The notes under the pieces are model-generated. The model was given only the letters and a program-made list of their open reading frames with translations, made no database searches and had not been told where the DNA came from. 64,000 nucleotides of DNA from Streptococcus gwangjuense (GTDB lineage Bacteria > Bacillota > Bacilli > Lactobacillales > Streptococcaceae). The position numbers were made by a program, and so were the translations under genes. Below are positions 9,401-17,168 of this stretch, in pieces. How positions within the stretch are numbered: position 1 is the first letter of the stretch; each line of letters begins with the position of its first letter. The stretch spans positions 434,001-498,000 of the forward strand of contig NZ_CP032621.1 in the NCBI RefSeq assembly GCF_003627155.1, given 5' to 3'.

Positions 9401-9707
9401 GAGTCTAATGATGACATATAGTCTGAATATCCTTCTTGATAAACTAAAAAGTCTTGGATTTTTGATAAGCATAAGTCTATTACTGCTTTATATCATTTCA
9501 GCAACTCAATTATTTGATGAATATTATGTGAATCCAGCTCCTATTTTAACAACTCTTTCTCCGTTAACATATCTTGAAGGTGTAGTGAGATTATTCATTA
9601 ATCAGCAAAACGGAGTTGTTCAGTCAGTAATGGTAATTGTTGTTCTAACAATTGCTTTGGGACTTGTAAATATTTTCTTGTATCGCCAAGTTAAGGATAG
9701 CAAGTAA
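6468..9707 (+). CDS. esaA: Type VII secretion membrane protein EsaA (YueB-like)
   Basis: 1079 residues. One N-terminal membrane span (about residues 7-27) is followed by a long extracellular region of more than 850 residues rich in coiled-coil-like helices and Asn/Ser/Thr, then five hydrophobic helices from about residue 897 to the end. This is the EsaA/YueB layout. In other type VIIb systems EsaA is an essential membrane component projecting through the cell wall. The start is GTG at 6468, because the overlapping ATG at 6466 meets TGA at once; the ribosome binding site is aaggag. It is followed after one base by essA. Confidence 0.9.
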   Translation: MRKKVLFSLGMLLLFVTMIVSFFAIVKPTPISRTNSDSSVQQAPIKVAIVNEDTGKVYNGQPINIANTLVNSFIAKNNYKVEVVSRSIAESGLKNETYQLMIVLPSKFSEEALAIESTSPVQAKFQYQIQSSDQLTVKQAEQAVVAFKELFNKDLINIYFTSIIGNLKTAQGQVADVVTNEHESLTSFNNKLVDPLAQYGQQFNGLGSSPNNLLSSYSSFNKTLLNTNDAFKSIDSVNKTYEETINGIDKQQKKWDNSLNTREQALSNYDKDFSKLSVEKQLSQLAAINTQFNNNFSEPAIWKETTDKASSYNKDIAKLLESLKKNNKEIDDTLSNYDTKIREAVESSLAKNPSAVDGANKTLGSYIKSLNTSMQNQITSKWPSVYYDDTTINNLSLSDTDKQHLKNISAFIRWYSKKIGKDLPTLQSTTLENEEFSQLKNDIKSKSTTKRELTLPSFEGKISKLKITVPSGYYLKESNFGFSDLGGGSYQVSFPGEVSPGMTISYTLGIKNENDLNVLSPVLVKYQLDTTEDVKVIKEDAPYVEKDKIENETVHAAPVSPATSVASGSSTPDVQKPTEIITITKTITTTKINQTEKKVLNRHYEMQDIISNWEYNPTKLTQAVYKDVEAYLQLSGLVTAYYGLDLSKNTYTDTTFVPAEGSLAALANNDDLKTIVTNLIKATTVEALKSDLKISDKKLTDIQSRLANAEKLTSNIEQLRTTTNDLITQLRQLIEQTKLVDTTIKGKPSFVATEKVDNTSMVNVSMDMNRDLGTLISASKTLMDNTKANQAVSETIQATMTQLTNDVNTLEKDGKSLSARVSELKNIMSSEYGSNEEFLKNFSTVLSNTRTGNTKNDAVYEYLSNPVDASKIGNVVSAATNRPSQTNRQDERSGLLVILISYLVSLVVAYLFQHADKEELQRLISLKDRLSWRNSSGPMFFLSVISVAVGSIIAIVSGVKLAFSVGQLSWFVMLLVLVSLMMTYSLNILLDKLKSLGFLISISLLLLYIISATQLFDEYYVNPAPILTTLSPLTYLEGVVRLFINQQNGVVQSVMVIVVLTIALGLVNIFLYRQVKDSK

Positions 9708-9708
9708 T

Positions 9709-10170
9709 ATGAAAAAAAATATTGTCTTTATCTTTCTATTGTTTTCAATTTTTACAAAAGGTAGTGTTGCTTTTGCAAACGATGGATCTTTGCAAATAGA
9801 TACGTCTTTAGATAAGAATACCAAGAAAACAGAGATTCAGTACTTTGAACAGGAGAGTAATTTGACAAAGTTATTTCATCCTGAGACATATAAATTGATT
9901 GATACAACTAAAAAATTGGATAAAGAAAAGTATCAATTAGTTAAAACAAACTTATTTAGCACTAAAGTGGAATCGGAGAATATCGTTAATGAGTATCAGT
10001 CTGCTTTATTTACCAATCAGATTCAAATCAACCACAGTGATAAAAAGACTGTTTCACTTAAAAATGTAAAGTCTCCTGTTTCTTGGACTGCAATTTTATT
10101 GTTTATACTAGGGATGATTGTCACAATTTACTCGCTCTTTTATAAAAAGTTACATATAGCTAAACAATAA
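9709..10170 (+). CDS. essA: Type VII secretion protein EssA
   Basis: 153 residues with an N-terminal signal-like helix (residues 4-23, ending AFA), an exposed middle region and one C-terminal membrane span (about 125-143). This matches EssA, a small membrane component of type VIIb machines, and the position between esaA and esaB supports it. Sequence conservation of EssA is low, so order and topology carry much of the weight. A terminator follows and esaB has a separate promoter. Confidence 0.82.
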   Translation: MKKNIVFIFLLFSIFTKGSVAFANDGSLQIDTSLDKNTKKTEIQYFEQESNLTKLFHPETYKLIDTTKKLDKEKYQLVKTNLFSTKVESENIVNEYQSALFTNQIQINHSDKKTVSLKNVKSPVSWTAILLFILGMIVTIYSLFYKKLHIAKQ

Positions 10171-10194
10171 AGTCGATAGAAAAATACATAAAGG

Positions 10195-10218
10195 GAGATA
10201 CAAAATGTATCTCTTTTT
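10195..10218 (+). terminator. Terminator after essA
   Basis: GAGATACA / TGTATCTC stem with an AAA loop and T5. It ends the first T7SS transcription unit. Confidence 0.85.
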
Positions 10219-10253
10219 ATAAATAGAAAGTTCTTTAATATTCATGTTTTGCG

Positions 10254-10262
10254 TGATATAAT
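10254..10262 (+). promoter_or_regulatory. Extended -10 promoter of the esaB operon
   Basis: TGATATAAT (TG-N-TATAAT) 31 bp before esaB, with no clear -35. It would drive esaB, essB, essC and the first effector cassette. Confidence 0.55.
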
Positions 10263-10293
10263 AGGCATAGCATAATAGATTTAGGAGTTTTAT

Positions 10294-10536
10294 ATGGAAG
10301 AGTACATTAATATTAGTCTGGATTGTTCGCCTTTTTTATCTAAAATATTAGATTTAAGGGTCCCTACTGAGTTAACGATTAAAGAATTGATACAAATCGT
10401 CTCAGATGCTTATGGTATTGGAATTAAGGTAATGAATCCAAGTGTAAGAAATCAACAGTCAGGAGAAATTCTTGCTAGTACGAGCAGTCTAGTATTAGTG
10501 AAAGACGGAGTTTTATTAAACCTGGAAAGAATATAG
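10294..10536 (+). CDS. esaB: Ubiquitin-like T7SS protein EsaB (YukD)
   Basis: 80 residues, the size of YukD/EsaB, with a beta-grasp-like pattern: YINISLDC strand, LRVPTELTIKELIQIV strand-helix, and a C-terminal ASTSSLVLVKDGVLL strand pair. EsaB is a small cytoplasmic component needed for type VIIb secretion. It opens the second unit and is followed by essB after 14 bases. Confidence 0.85.
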   Translation: MEEYINISLDCSPFLSKILDLRVPTELTIKELIQIVSDAYGIGIKVMNPSVRNQQSGEILASTSSLVLVKDGVLLNLERI

Positions 10537-10550
10537 TAAGGGAGTCAGGT

Positions 10551-11705
10551 ATGGAAGTTCAAAAAATTGAATTAGTAGTTGGAGATATCAAGGGAAATCG
10601 TGAAATAGCTTATGCTTTATTAACAGCAATACAACCTTATTTTGTGAATCAAAATGTTATTGAGGAAGAAGGTAAACTAACGATTGAAAGTCTATTGACT
10701 GATGAATATTATTCTTGGGATAAGCTGACTACGATGATTGAGGAAGAAAAATTACGTCATCTGATCAATGTTGGTCAATTATTTAACTCGCTGAAGGATT
10801 CAATTTATACTTATGAATTATCACCTAGTAATTTAGTGTTTTCACGAAATGGGAACCCTCTATTCATTTTTCGTGGTGTTAAAGGGCAAGTGCCTCCCTA
10901 TGATGCATTGAAGCTAGAGGCGTTTACAGTTAACTTTAAAGCTATGATAGTATCTCTATTAGATAAAAAGGTAAGTTATGAAAAATTAGTGGAGGGACAG
11001 TCGCCATTTTATAAAGGAAAACTGTTTTGTGAGACCATCATGAAGTCTGAAAATTTGGATGAAATCTTAGCCTTACTACTAGAAAAATACTTAGAAGAAA
11101 AGGAACAAAATAAAGAAAAATTTTCACGTGTTCCTAATAAACTTGTTTCGCGGTTGAAGTGGACTACCATTATTGCATCATTTATTGGAGTGCTATCAAT
11201 TGTTGGAGTGTTTTACTTTGCATTGTTCGCTATGCCTAATCAACAAATGATTTCAGGTTTACGTTTGGCTTTTGTAAACCAAGATTATTCTTCGGTTGTA
11301 TCTACTGTTAAAAATACAGATTCTAAATCACTTAGTCAAGATGATGCTTATATGGTGGCTTATTCCGTCATTAAAACAGAGCCTTTAACAGAAACGCAAA
11401 AGACAGAGCTATCCAAAATATCAACTCAATCAAGTACAGACTATCTTCGTTACTGGGTTTTAATTGGACAGTCGAAAGTTGATGAAGCAATAGATATTGC
11501 AAGTTACTTAGATGACCCACAATTATTGATGTATGGTCTTACCAAAAAGGTTGATGAAGTTCAGAGAAACCCTAACCTCACATCTGAACAACGTACTGAG
11601 CAACTAAACAATTATAAGAGTAAATTGGAAGAATTGAAGAAAAACTACCTAACACCAGAGACGAATAAGTCGAATACGACTTCAACTTCAACAGAGTCAA
11701 GATAG
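10551..11705 (+). CDS. essB: T7SS pseudokinase-membrane protein EssB (YukC)
   Basis: 384 residues. A cytoplasmic N-terminal domain (about 1-200) with the degenerate kinase fold known for YukC/EssB is followed by a single membrane span (about 205-227) and an extracellular helical domain that ends in a charged, Thr/Ser-rich tail. EssB bridges EssC and the other membrane parts in type VIIb systems. It is followed by essC after 9 bases with ribosome binding site aggagtgg. Confidence 0.9.
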   Translation: MEVQKIELVVGDIKGNREIAYALLTAIQPYFVNQNVIEEEGKLTIESLLTDEYYSWDKLTTMIEEEKLRHLINVGQLFNSLKDSIYTYELSPSNLVFSRNGNPLFIFRGVKGQVPPYDALKLEAFTVNFKAMIVSLLDKKVSYEKLVEGQSPFYKGKLFCETIMKSENLDEILALLLEKYLEEKEQNKEKFSRVPNKLVSRLKWTTIIASFIGVLSIVGVFYFALFAMPNQQMISGLRLAFVNQDYSSVVSTVKNTDSKSLSQDDAYMVAYSVIKTEPLTETQKTELSKISTQSSTDYLRYWVLIGQSKVDEAIDIASYLDDPQLLMYGLTKKVDEVQRNPNLTSEQRTEQLNNYKSKLEELKKNYLTPETNKSNTTSTSTESR

Positions 11706-11714
11706 GAGTGGTCT

Positions 11715-14700
11715 ATGAATTATTTATTTTTTGAAGACAATGTTTATCCACTCTATACAGGGAATACCTATCAACTGGGGCCTTCTATAGCTTCTAATAT
11801 CTATCTTCCTATTCTTGAAAATGTGGTGTTGGAAGTCAAGGAAACGGGAGTTGAACTGCTCGGAGAGACTTATTCTTATGGGTATCATTTGGTTTCTATA
11901 GCTGAAGATATAAGTGTATCCTTATTGATTATTAAAAACACCGAGTATTACCTTCTTCCCGAAAAAATACTATATTTATCAGATAAGAAAGAAGCGACTA
12001 TTCGCTTAGTTGATTTTCCTATAGAAATCATTTTGAGCTTTGATGGGACAAATAAGACGATTTATAGTGCTAGTCCATATTATCTTAATGGTGAAAGAAG
12101 AACAGGGACGCAAAATATTCAAGATATGGACCAACTTGTTTTTGAACAAGGTCTAGCTTTATCCGTTCAAAAACAAATCTTATCGATTCATTCACTATTT
12201 TCTATTGAGACGAGCTTACTGCCTTTTTCTGAAGTAATGGTCGAAGATCGTTCAAAAGAATTTCATCGCTCTCCACGGATTATTCTGAGAGAACCCGAGG
12301 ATAAAGTAACGATTGCTTCGGCACCAACAGATGATGAAGGCAACAAACAATCGTTACTAAGATTGATTATTACCCCTTTGGCGATGATTGTCTTTACGAT
12401 GCTAACGGTTTACTTCACACGTAGTGGTGGCATGATGTTCATGATGATGGGGATGTCTGTCATTACTATTGGGACTTCCATTCATACTTATTTTTCTGAT
12501 AAAAAATCACATAAGGAACTTCAAGAACAGAAAATTGTTGAGTATATGAAATACTTGGAAACCAAGTATTCACAATTAGCTAACCTACGTAAAGAACAAG
12601 TTAAGGCTTTGGTGTATCATTTCCCTGGCATGGATCAGATTTTAGAAATGGTAGAAAAAACGGATAGACGTATTTACGAAAAGACACTTTATCATTTTGA
12701 TTTTCTGTCTTATCGTTTGGGTTTGGGTGAAGTTAATTCTAGTTTTTCTATTGAGTATTCAGATTCTGAATTAACAAAATATAATGTAGCTGCTAACCAA
12801 AAAATTCAAGAACTACTTTCCTACTATCGTGTGACTAAGCAGGTACCTATTACACATACATTAACAAATCCTACGGGCTATATCGGAACACGGCAAATAG
12901 TGATTGAACAAGTTCAACAGATGATGATGCAATTAGCGACTTTTCAAAGTTACCATGATTTACAGTTTATTCCAATTTTCCGAGAGGAAGAGTTTGAGTT
13001 ATGGAATTGGAGCCGATGGCTACCTCATACGAAAATAAAAGCACTAAATAGCCGTGGTTTTGTTTACAATCAACGTACTCGAGATCAACTATTAACGTCG
13101 CTCTATCAAGTTATTAAAGATAGAAAGTTAGATAGTGAGCAGGATAAAGGGAAAGAAAAGCAATACAGCCCTCATTATATTCTCTTTCTTACAGATTTAA
13201 GCCTGATGTTGGATCACAACATTATGGAGTACATCAATGAAGATTTATCCCATTTAGGGATTCATTATGTTTTCGTAGAAGAAGTACTTGAGAGTCTACC
13301 AGAACACGTTAAGACAGTTGTTGACTATCGAGGAGATAAAAAAGGTACAGTATTACTTCAGGATGGCAATTATACAAATAAAGAAATTACGCCTCTTCCT
13401 CCTGTAAGTTTATCGGAAAAGGAAAATTTTGCGAGAAATCTTGCGGGTATTCATCATGTTCAGACTTTGCGTAATTCGATTCCGAATAGTATTACCTTCC
13501 TAGAGATGTATGGAGTCAATAAGGTAGAGGAACTAGAACTTTTAAAACGATGGCAAGACAATGAAACTTTCCAAACAATGGCTGTTCCTCTAGGAGTTCG
13601 AGGTAGAGATGATATTCTTTATCTAAACATCCATGAGAAGGCGCATGGGCCTCATGGATTGATTGCTGGTACTACGGGGTCAGGGAAGTCTGAGCTTATT
13701 CAGTCCTACATTCTATCTTTAGCTGTGAACTACCATCCGTATGAGGTTGCTTTCCTCTTGATTGACTATAAAGGTGGAGGGATGGCTAATCTCTTTGCAG
13801 ACCTACCTCATGTTGTTGGTACGATTACAAACTTGGATGGCAACCAGGCCAATCGAGCTCTGGTATCTATCAAAGCTGAACTTAAGAAGCGTCAGCGTAT
13901 TTTTGCAGAAAATGATGTTAATCATATCAACCAGTATATGAAACTCTTCAAGGAAGGGAAGGTCAAAGAACCATTACCACATCTATTAATCATTAGTGAT
14001 GAGTTTGCAGAGTTGAAGGCGAATCAACCTGATTTCATGGATGAATTAGTCTCTACAGCTCGTATTGGTCGATCATTGGGGGTTAAATTAATTTTAGCAA
14101 CCCAAAAACCTAGTGGGGTTGTCAACGATCAAATTTGGTCGAACTCTAAGTTTAAAATAGCTCTTAAAGTACAGGATGCTGCAGATTCTAGAGAAGTAAT
14201 CAAAACACCTGATGCCGCAGAAATTACCCAGACAGGTAGAGCCTATCTTCAAGTCGGAAACAATGAAATCTATGAGTTATTCCAAAGCGCTTGGTCAGGT
14301 GCGGATTATAATCCAGAAGGACGAAATCATGTTCAAAAAAACACAACTGTGTATGAGATTACAAGTAATGGTCAATACAATGCCATTAATAAAGATTTGA
14401 GTGGTTTAGTCAATAAAAAAGAAGCAAAGGCTGTTCCAACAGAATTAGACGCCATTGTAGAAAAAGCCCGTGAAGTCTTTGATGGTCTTCGTATTCATCA
14501 GGTAGCCAGTCCTTGGTTGCCACCACTTGAAGAGAAGATATATGCTAAAGATACACAATCGACTAACTACAAGGATTATTGGGGACGTTCAGAGGCGTTG
14601 CAACCTATTTTAATTGGGTATCAAGATATTCCAGAAAGACAGGAACAATCTCCTCTTTACTTCAATATGGAACAAAGAGGTCATATTTTATTGGTTTCGA

Positions 14701-16091
14701 GTCCGGGATTCGGTAAGTCCACTTTTCTACAGAACTTTGCGATGGATGTGATTCGTAAGCACACACCAGACCAGGTCCATTTCTACCTCTATGATTTTGG
14801 TACCAGTGGCTTAATCTCTATTTCAGATTTTCCTCATGTTGCAGATTATTTCACCTTGGATGAAACTGAGAAAATCATGAAATCTCTTCGATTCTTGAAT
14901 AGAGAGATAAAAACTCGGAAACATGCTCTTTCGCAAGCAAGAGCCACAAATCTAAGGCAATACAATCAGTTGTCAGATGAGAGTTTTCCAACTATTTTCA
15001 TAGAGATAGATGGTTTTGATAGTGTAATGGATGCCCCATTTGTCGATGCTTTTTATGATACTTTAAATGTCATTTCTCGAGATGGTGCCTCTCTAGGAAT
15101 CTATCTGGTTGTGACACTTTCTCGTCTCAATGCGATGCGTCTACAGCTACAATCGAACTTTAAGACCAAGATTTCTCTCTTCTTGTTTGATACCAGTGAC
15201 TTATCAGGTGTAGTAGGACGTTCAAATATTCCACTCGATGAAATCAAAGGCCGTGCCATAGCTAAATTGGATGATATCGTCCAATTCCAAGTGATGTTGC
15301 CATATAGCAGTGAACATTATACGGACTACATAAAGGAAGTTCGTGCAGAACAAGAAGCAATGGCTATGGCATACGATGGCCCACTTCCTGCAGGTATCCC
15401 AATGTTACCAGAAAAGGTAACCAAAGAGGTGATGTCAGAAATCTTAGAAAGCAGTCAAGACTTTATCTTGGGACTCGAAAGAGAAGCCGTTGTTCCAGCA
15501 TCCTTTAGTTTCGAGCGACCTATGCTTATAGCCTCAGACAGTCCTGCTTTTGTAACGAATTACTATAAATTACTAGAATATCACCTAAACCGTTTATCAG
15601 GAGTGTATAATACTGTTATTTTAGATCCTAGTCAGCGTATTAACAGTCAGTTCTTTGATGGTATTCAACGATTTGATACTTCTTTAGAGGTTGATAATGT
15701 CATGAAGACGATATTAGAAGACTTTAAGAAACGGGTTGCGTCTCCAAATCAGGACTATCCAAAATGGTTAATTTTGATACCTGACATTGCTGCGACGGCT
15801 ATGGCGGCTGGAGTGAGTGAACTGGACTTCAAGCAACTCCTTAGTGAAGGAGCTCAGTATGGAGTAACCTTGCTCTTTATAGGCGCCTACCAAGATCTAG
15901 TAGCGAACAATTACGACACTTTTGTAAAATTGGCGAATCAGTTAGTGGATCAAGTCTTTCTTGGTGTACGTATCAGTGATCAAGATCATACTCGCTATCC
16001 TTACATCACAAATGAGCCGGCACTGAAACCGAACCAAGGTTACATTCTTTATCCAGATCATTATGAATCCGTTCAATTATTAGAAATTTAG
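11715..16091 (+). CDS. essC: T7SS motor ATPase EssC (FtsK/SpoIIIE family)
   Basis: 1458 residues. The N-terminal region (about 1-180) has the FHA-like pair typical of EssC, followed by two membrane spans (about 216-260) and then tandem FtsK-like ATPase domains. Domain 1 has Walker A GTTGSGKS (652-659) and Walker B LLIISDE with D762-E763. Domain 2 has SPGFGKS (996-1002). A third domain (about 1255-1458) lacks a recognisable Walker A, as expected for a degenerate D3. EssC powers export and its C-terminal domain is known to be matched to the effector set in S. aureus, so it is the likely receptor for the LXG complexes encoded next. The effector genes start 11 bases downstream. Confidence 0.95.
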   Translation: MNYLFFEDNVYPLYTGNTYQLGPSIASNIYLPILENVVLEVKETGVELLGETYSYGYHLVSIAEDISVSLLIIKNTEYYLLPEKILYLSDKKEATIRLVDFPIEIILSFDGTNKTIYSASPYYLNGERRTGTQNIQDMDQLVFEQGLALSVQKQILSIHSLFSIETSLLPFSEVMVEDRSKEFHRSPRIILREPEDKVTIASAPTDDEGNKQSLLRLIITPLAMIVFTMLTVYFTRSGGMMFMMMGMSVITIGTSIHTYFSDKKSHKELQEQKIVEYMKYLETKYSQLANLRKEQVKALVYHFPGMDQILEMVEKTDRRIYEKTLYHFDFLSYRLGLGEVNSSFSIEYSDSELTKYNVAANQKIQELLSYYRVTKQVPITHTLTNPTGYIGTRQIVIEQVQQMMMQLATFQSYHDLQFIPIFREEEFELWNWSRWLPHTKIKALNSRGFVYNQRTRDQLLTSLYQVIKDRKLDSEQDKGKEKQYSPHYILFLTDLSLMLDHNIMEYINEDLSHLGIHYVFVEEVLESLPEHVKTVVDYRGDKKGTVLLQDGNYTNKEITPLPPVSLSEKENFARNLAGIHHVQTLRNSIPNSITFLEMYGVNKVEELELLKRWQDNETFQTMAVPLGVRGRDDILYLNIHEKAHGPHGLIAGTTGSGKSELIQSYILSLAVNYHPYEVAFLLIDYKGGGMANLFADLPHVVGTITNLDGNQANRALVSIKAELKKRQRIFAENDVNHINQYMKLFKEGKVKEPLPHLLIISDEFAELKANQPDFMDELVSTARIGRSLGVKLILATQKPSGVVNDQIWSNSKFKIALKVQDAADSREVIKTPDAAEITQTGRAYLQVGNNEIYELFQSAWSGADYNPEGRNHVQKNTTVYEITSNGQYNAINKDLSGLVNKKEAKAVPTELDAIVEKAREVFDGLRIHQVASPWLPPLEEKIYAKDTQSTNYKDYWGRSEALQPILIGYQDIPERQEQSPLYFNMEQRGHILLVSSPGFGKSTFLQNFAMDVIRKHTPDQVHFYLYDFGTSGLISISDFPHVADYFTLDETEKIMKSLRFLNREIKTRKHALSQARATNLRQYNQLSDESFPTIFIEIDGFDSVMDAPFVDAFYDTLNVISRDGASLGIYLVVTLSRLNAMRLQLQSNFKTKISLFLFDTSDLSGVVGRSNIPLDEIKGRAIAKLDDIVQFQVMLPYSSEHYTDYIKEVRAEQEAMAMAYDGPLPAGIPMLPEKVTKEVMSEILESSQDFILGLEREAVVPASFSFERPMLIASDSPAFVTNYYKLLEYHLNRLSGVYNTVILDPSQRINSQFFDGIQRFDTSLEVDNVMKTILEDFKKRVASPNQDYPKWLILIPDIAATAMAAGVSELDFKQLLSEGAQYGVTLLFIGAYQDLVANNYDTFVKLANQLVDQVFLGVRISDQDHTRYPYITNEPALKPNQGYILYPDHYESVQLLEI

Positions 16092-16102
16092 AGAGGTTAT
16101 TT

Positions 16103-16432
16103 ATGTCAGATACTAAATTATTACCACTAGGCAGTGTTATTGTTTTAAAGGGAAGTACTAAAAAGATGCTCATCATTGCTCGTGTGATTGCAGCACCCGT
16201 CAAAGGAGATCTCTACCGTTTTGATTACGGAGCCTGTCTCTATCCAGAAGGAATGGTAGGAGATAGCCTTATCTACTTTAATCATGAAGATGTTTTTAAG
16301 GTTGTTCAAGAGGGCTATAGCGATGATGATAATGAGCTTATGTTAGAACATATTGCTTCGGTTGTCTCTACAACAGATATTCCTAAAGGGAATGTTGCTG
16401 AGTTGAATGAAGTAAATGAACTAGGAGGCTAA
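16103..16432 (+). CDS. DUF4176 protein, LXG-associated (cassette 1)
   Basis: 109 residues with a compact beta-rich start (LLPLGSVIVLKGSTKKMLIIAR), the RFDYGACLYPEG segment and an acidic C-terminus. It matches what I recall as DUF4176, which is regularly found in streptococcal T7SS loci next to LXG genes and has been implicated as a cytosolic export or chaperone factor. It lies between essC and the Lap1 gene with 3-base spacing to the latter. A 5'-truncated second copy is at 34907-35173. The family call is good; the precise role is inferred. Confidence 0.8.
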   Translation: MSDTKLLPLGSVIVLKGSTKKMLIIARVIAAPVKGDLYRFDYGACLYPEGMVGDSLIYFNHEDVFKVVQEGYSDDDNELMLEHIASVVSTTDIPKGNVAELNEVNELGG

Positions 16433-16435
16433 TAC

Positions 16436-16870
16436 ATGGGGCAAATAGACTATGATCAAATCTATTATCTTCAAGGTAGAGTGAATGCCTACTCCGCCAG
16501 CATCTCCTCCGCCCAATCACGGATTACTTCCATTGATGAAAAATTGGAACGTCTTCGTACGGCCAAGAAGTCTGTAGGGGAAATCCAACAAAATGTTCAC
16601 AATATCAAGTATCCCATCATGCACCGAAATATTCAGCCTGAATGGCAAGGCAAACAAAAGGATGATTTCACCAAGCAGTGGGAAACCTTCTCCAGTGACT
16701 ACACGAGTTTTCAAACGGAGATGAATACCTTCTATGATGCCATCTGTGATGAAATCACTAGGTTGGAAAATCAAAAGAACGAAGAACATGGCATTATTGG
16801 TTGGTGCCAAAGTCAGATTAACAATCTGGGGAATTTCATCGAGAAGCTACTACATACGAAGGAGGGGTAA
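16436..16870 (+). CDS. LXG partner protein Lap1 (YwqH/DUF5082-like), cassette 1
   Basis: 144 residues, almost entirely helical and probably coiled coil, with YYLQGRVNAYSASISSAQ at the N-terminus and a W-x-G-like turn (EWQGKQKDDF, about residues 68-77). Small helical proteins of this kind bind the LXG domain and target it to the type VIIb machine. This is the first complete copy; other copies are at 19913-20302 (start lost), 23461-23748 (pseudogene) and 35177-35611 (complete, divergent middle). Lap2 follows after 4 bases. Confidence 0.8.
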   Translation: MGQIDYDQIYYLQGRVNAYSASISSAQSRITSIDEKLERLRTAKKSVGEIQQNVHNIKYPIMHRNIQPEWQGKQKDDFTKQWETFSSDYTSFQTEMNTFYDAICDEITRLENQKNEEHGIIGWCQSQINNLGNFIEKLLHTKEG

Positions 16871-16874
16871 GGTC

Positions 16875-17159
16875 ATGTATGGAACGATTCAATTATCTGA
16901 GGTTCTGTTTAACGCGCACATCAGTAGTTTGACCAAGGCTCAGGCTAGTTTGGCTGGAGTGAGTAAGCCAAACTTTAACACGACATCGGAATCCAAGGTG
17001 CTCGATTTGTATCAGGAACAATTCAATGAGCTCTATCAGTTGATGACGAGCTATACGTCCTTATTGGGAACAGACGTCGCCTTGATGTCCGCTACAGGAA
17101 AAGAGTTGGCCCGTACAGATACTGTATTGGGACAAACAATGTTTTCTGGCTTGCAGTAG
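16875..17159 (+). CDS. LXG partner protein Lap2 (YwqI/TIGR04197-like), cassette 1
   Basis: 94 residues, helical, resembling small T7SS substrates/partners (MYGTIQLSEVLF start, conserved end VLGQTMFSGLQ). The start at 16875 is chosen because the same ATG with a ggggtaaggtc leader is conserved in every copy; a longer reading from 16734 overlaps Lap1 out of frame and is not credible. Together with Lap1 it probably forms the complex that presents the LXG domain for export. The LXG gene begins 9 bases downstream with ribosome binding site gggagg. Confidence 0.8.
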   Translation: MYGTIQLSEVLFNAHISSLTKAQASLAGVSKPNFNTTSESKVLDLYQEQFNELYQLMTSYTSLLGTDVALMSATGKELARTDTVLGQTMFSGLQ

Positions 17160-17168
17160 GGAGGTTCT

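Noticed and set aside
6109..16091. Searched for further WXG100 genes such as esxB/esxC in the apparatus operon
   Set aside because: Only EsxA has the WXG100 size and motif; the other small helical genes are LXG partners.
16734..16874. Longer start for Lap2 overlapping Lap1
   Set aside because: The conserved ATG at 16875 with the same leader in all copies is better; the upstream part is an out-of-frame reading of Lap1.
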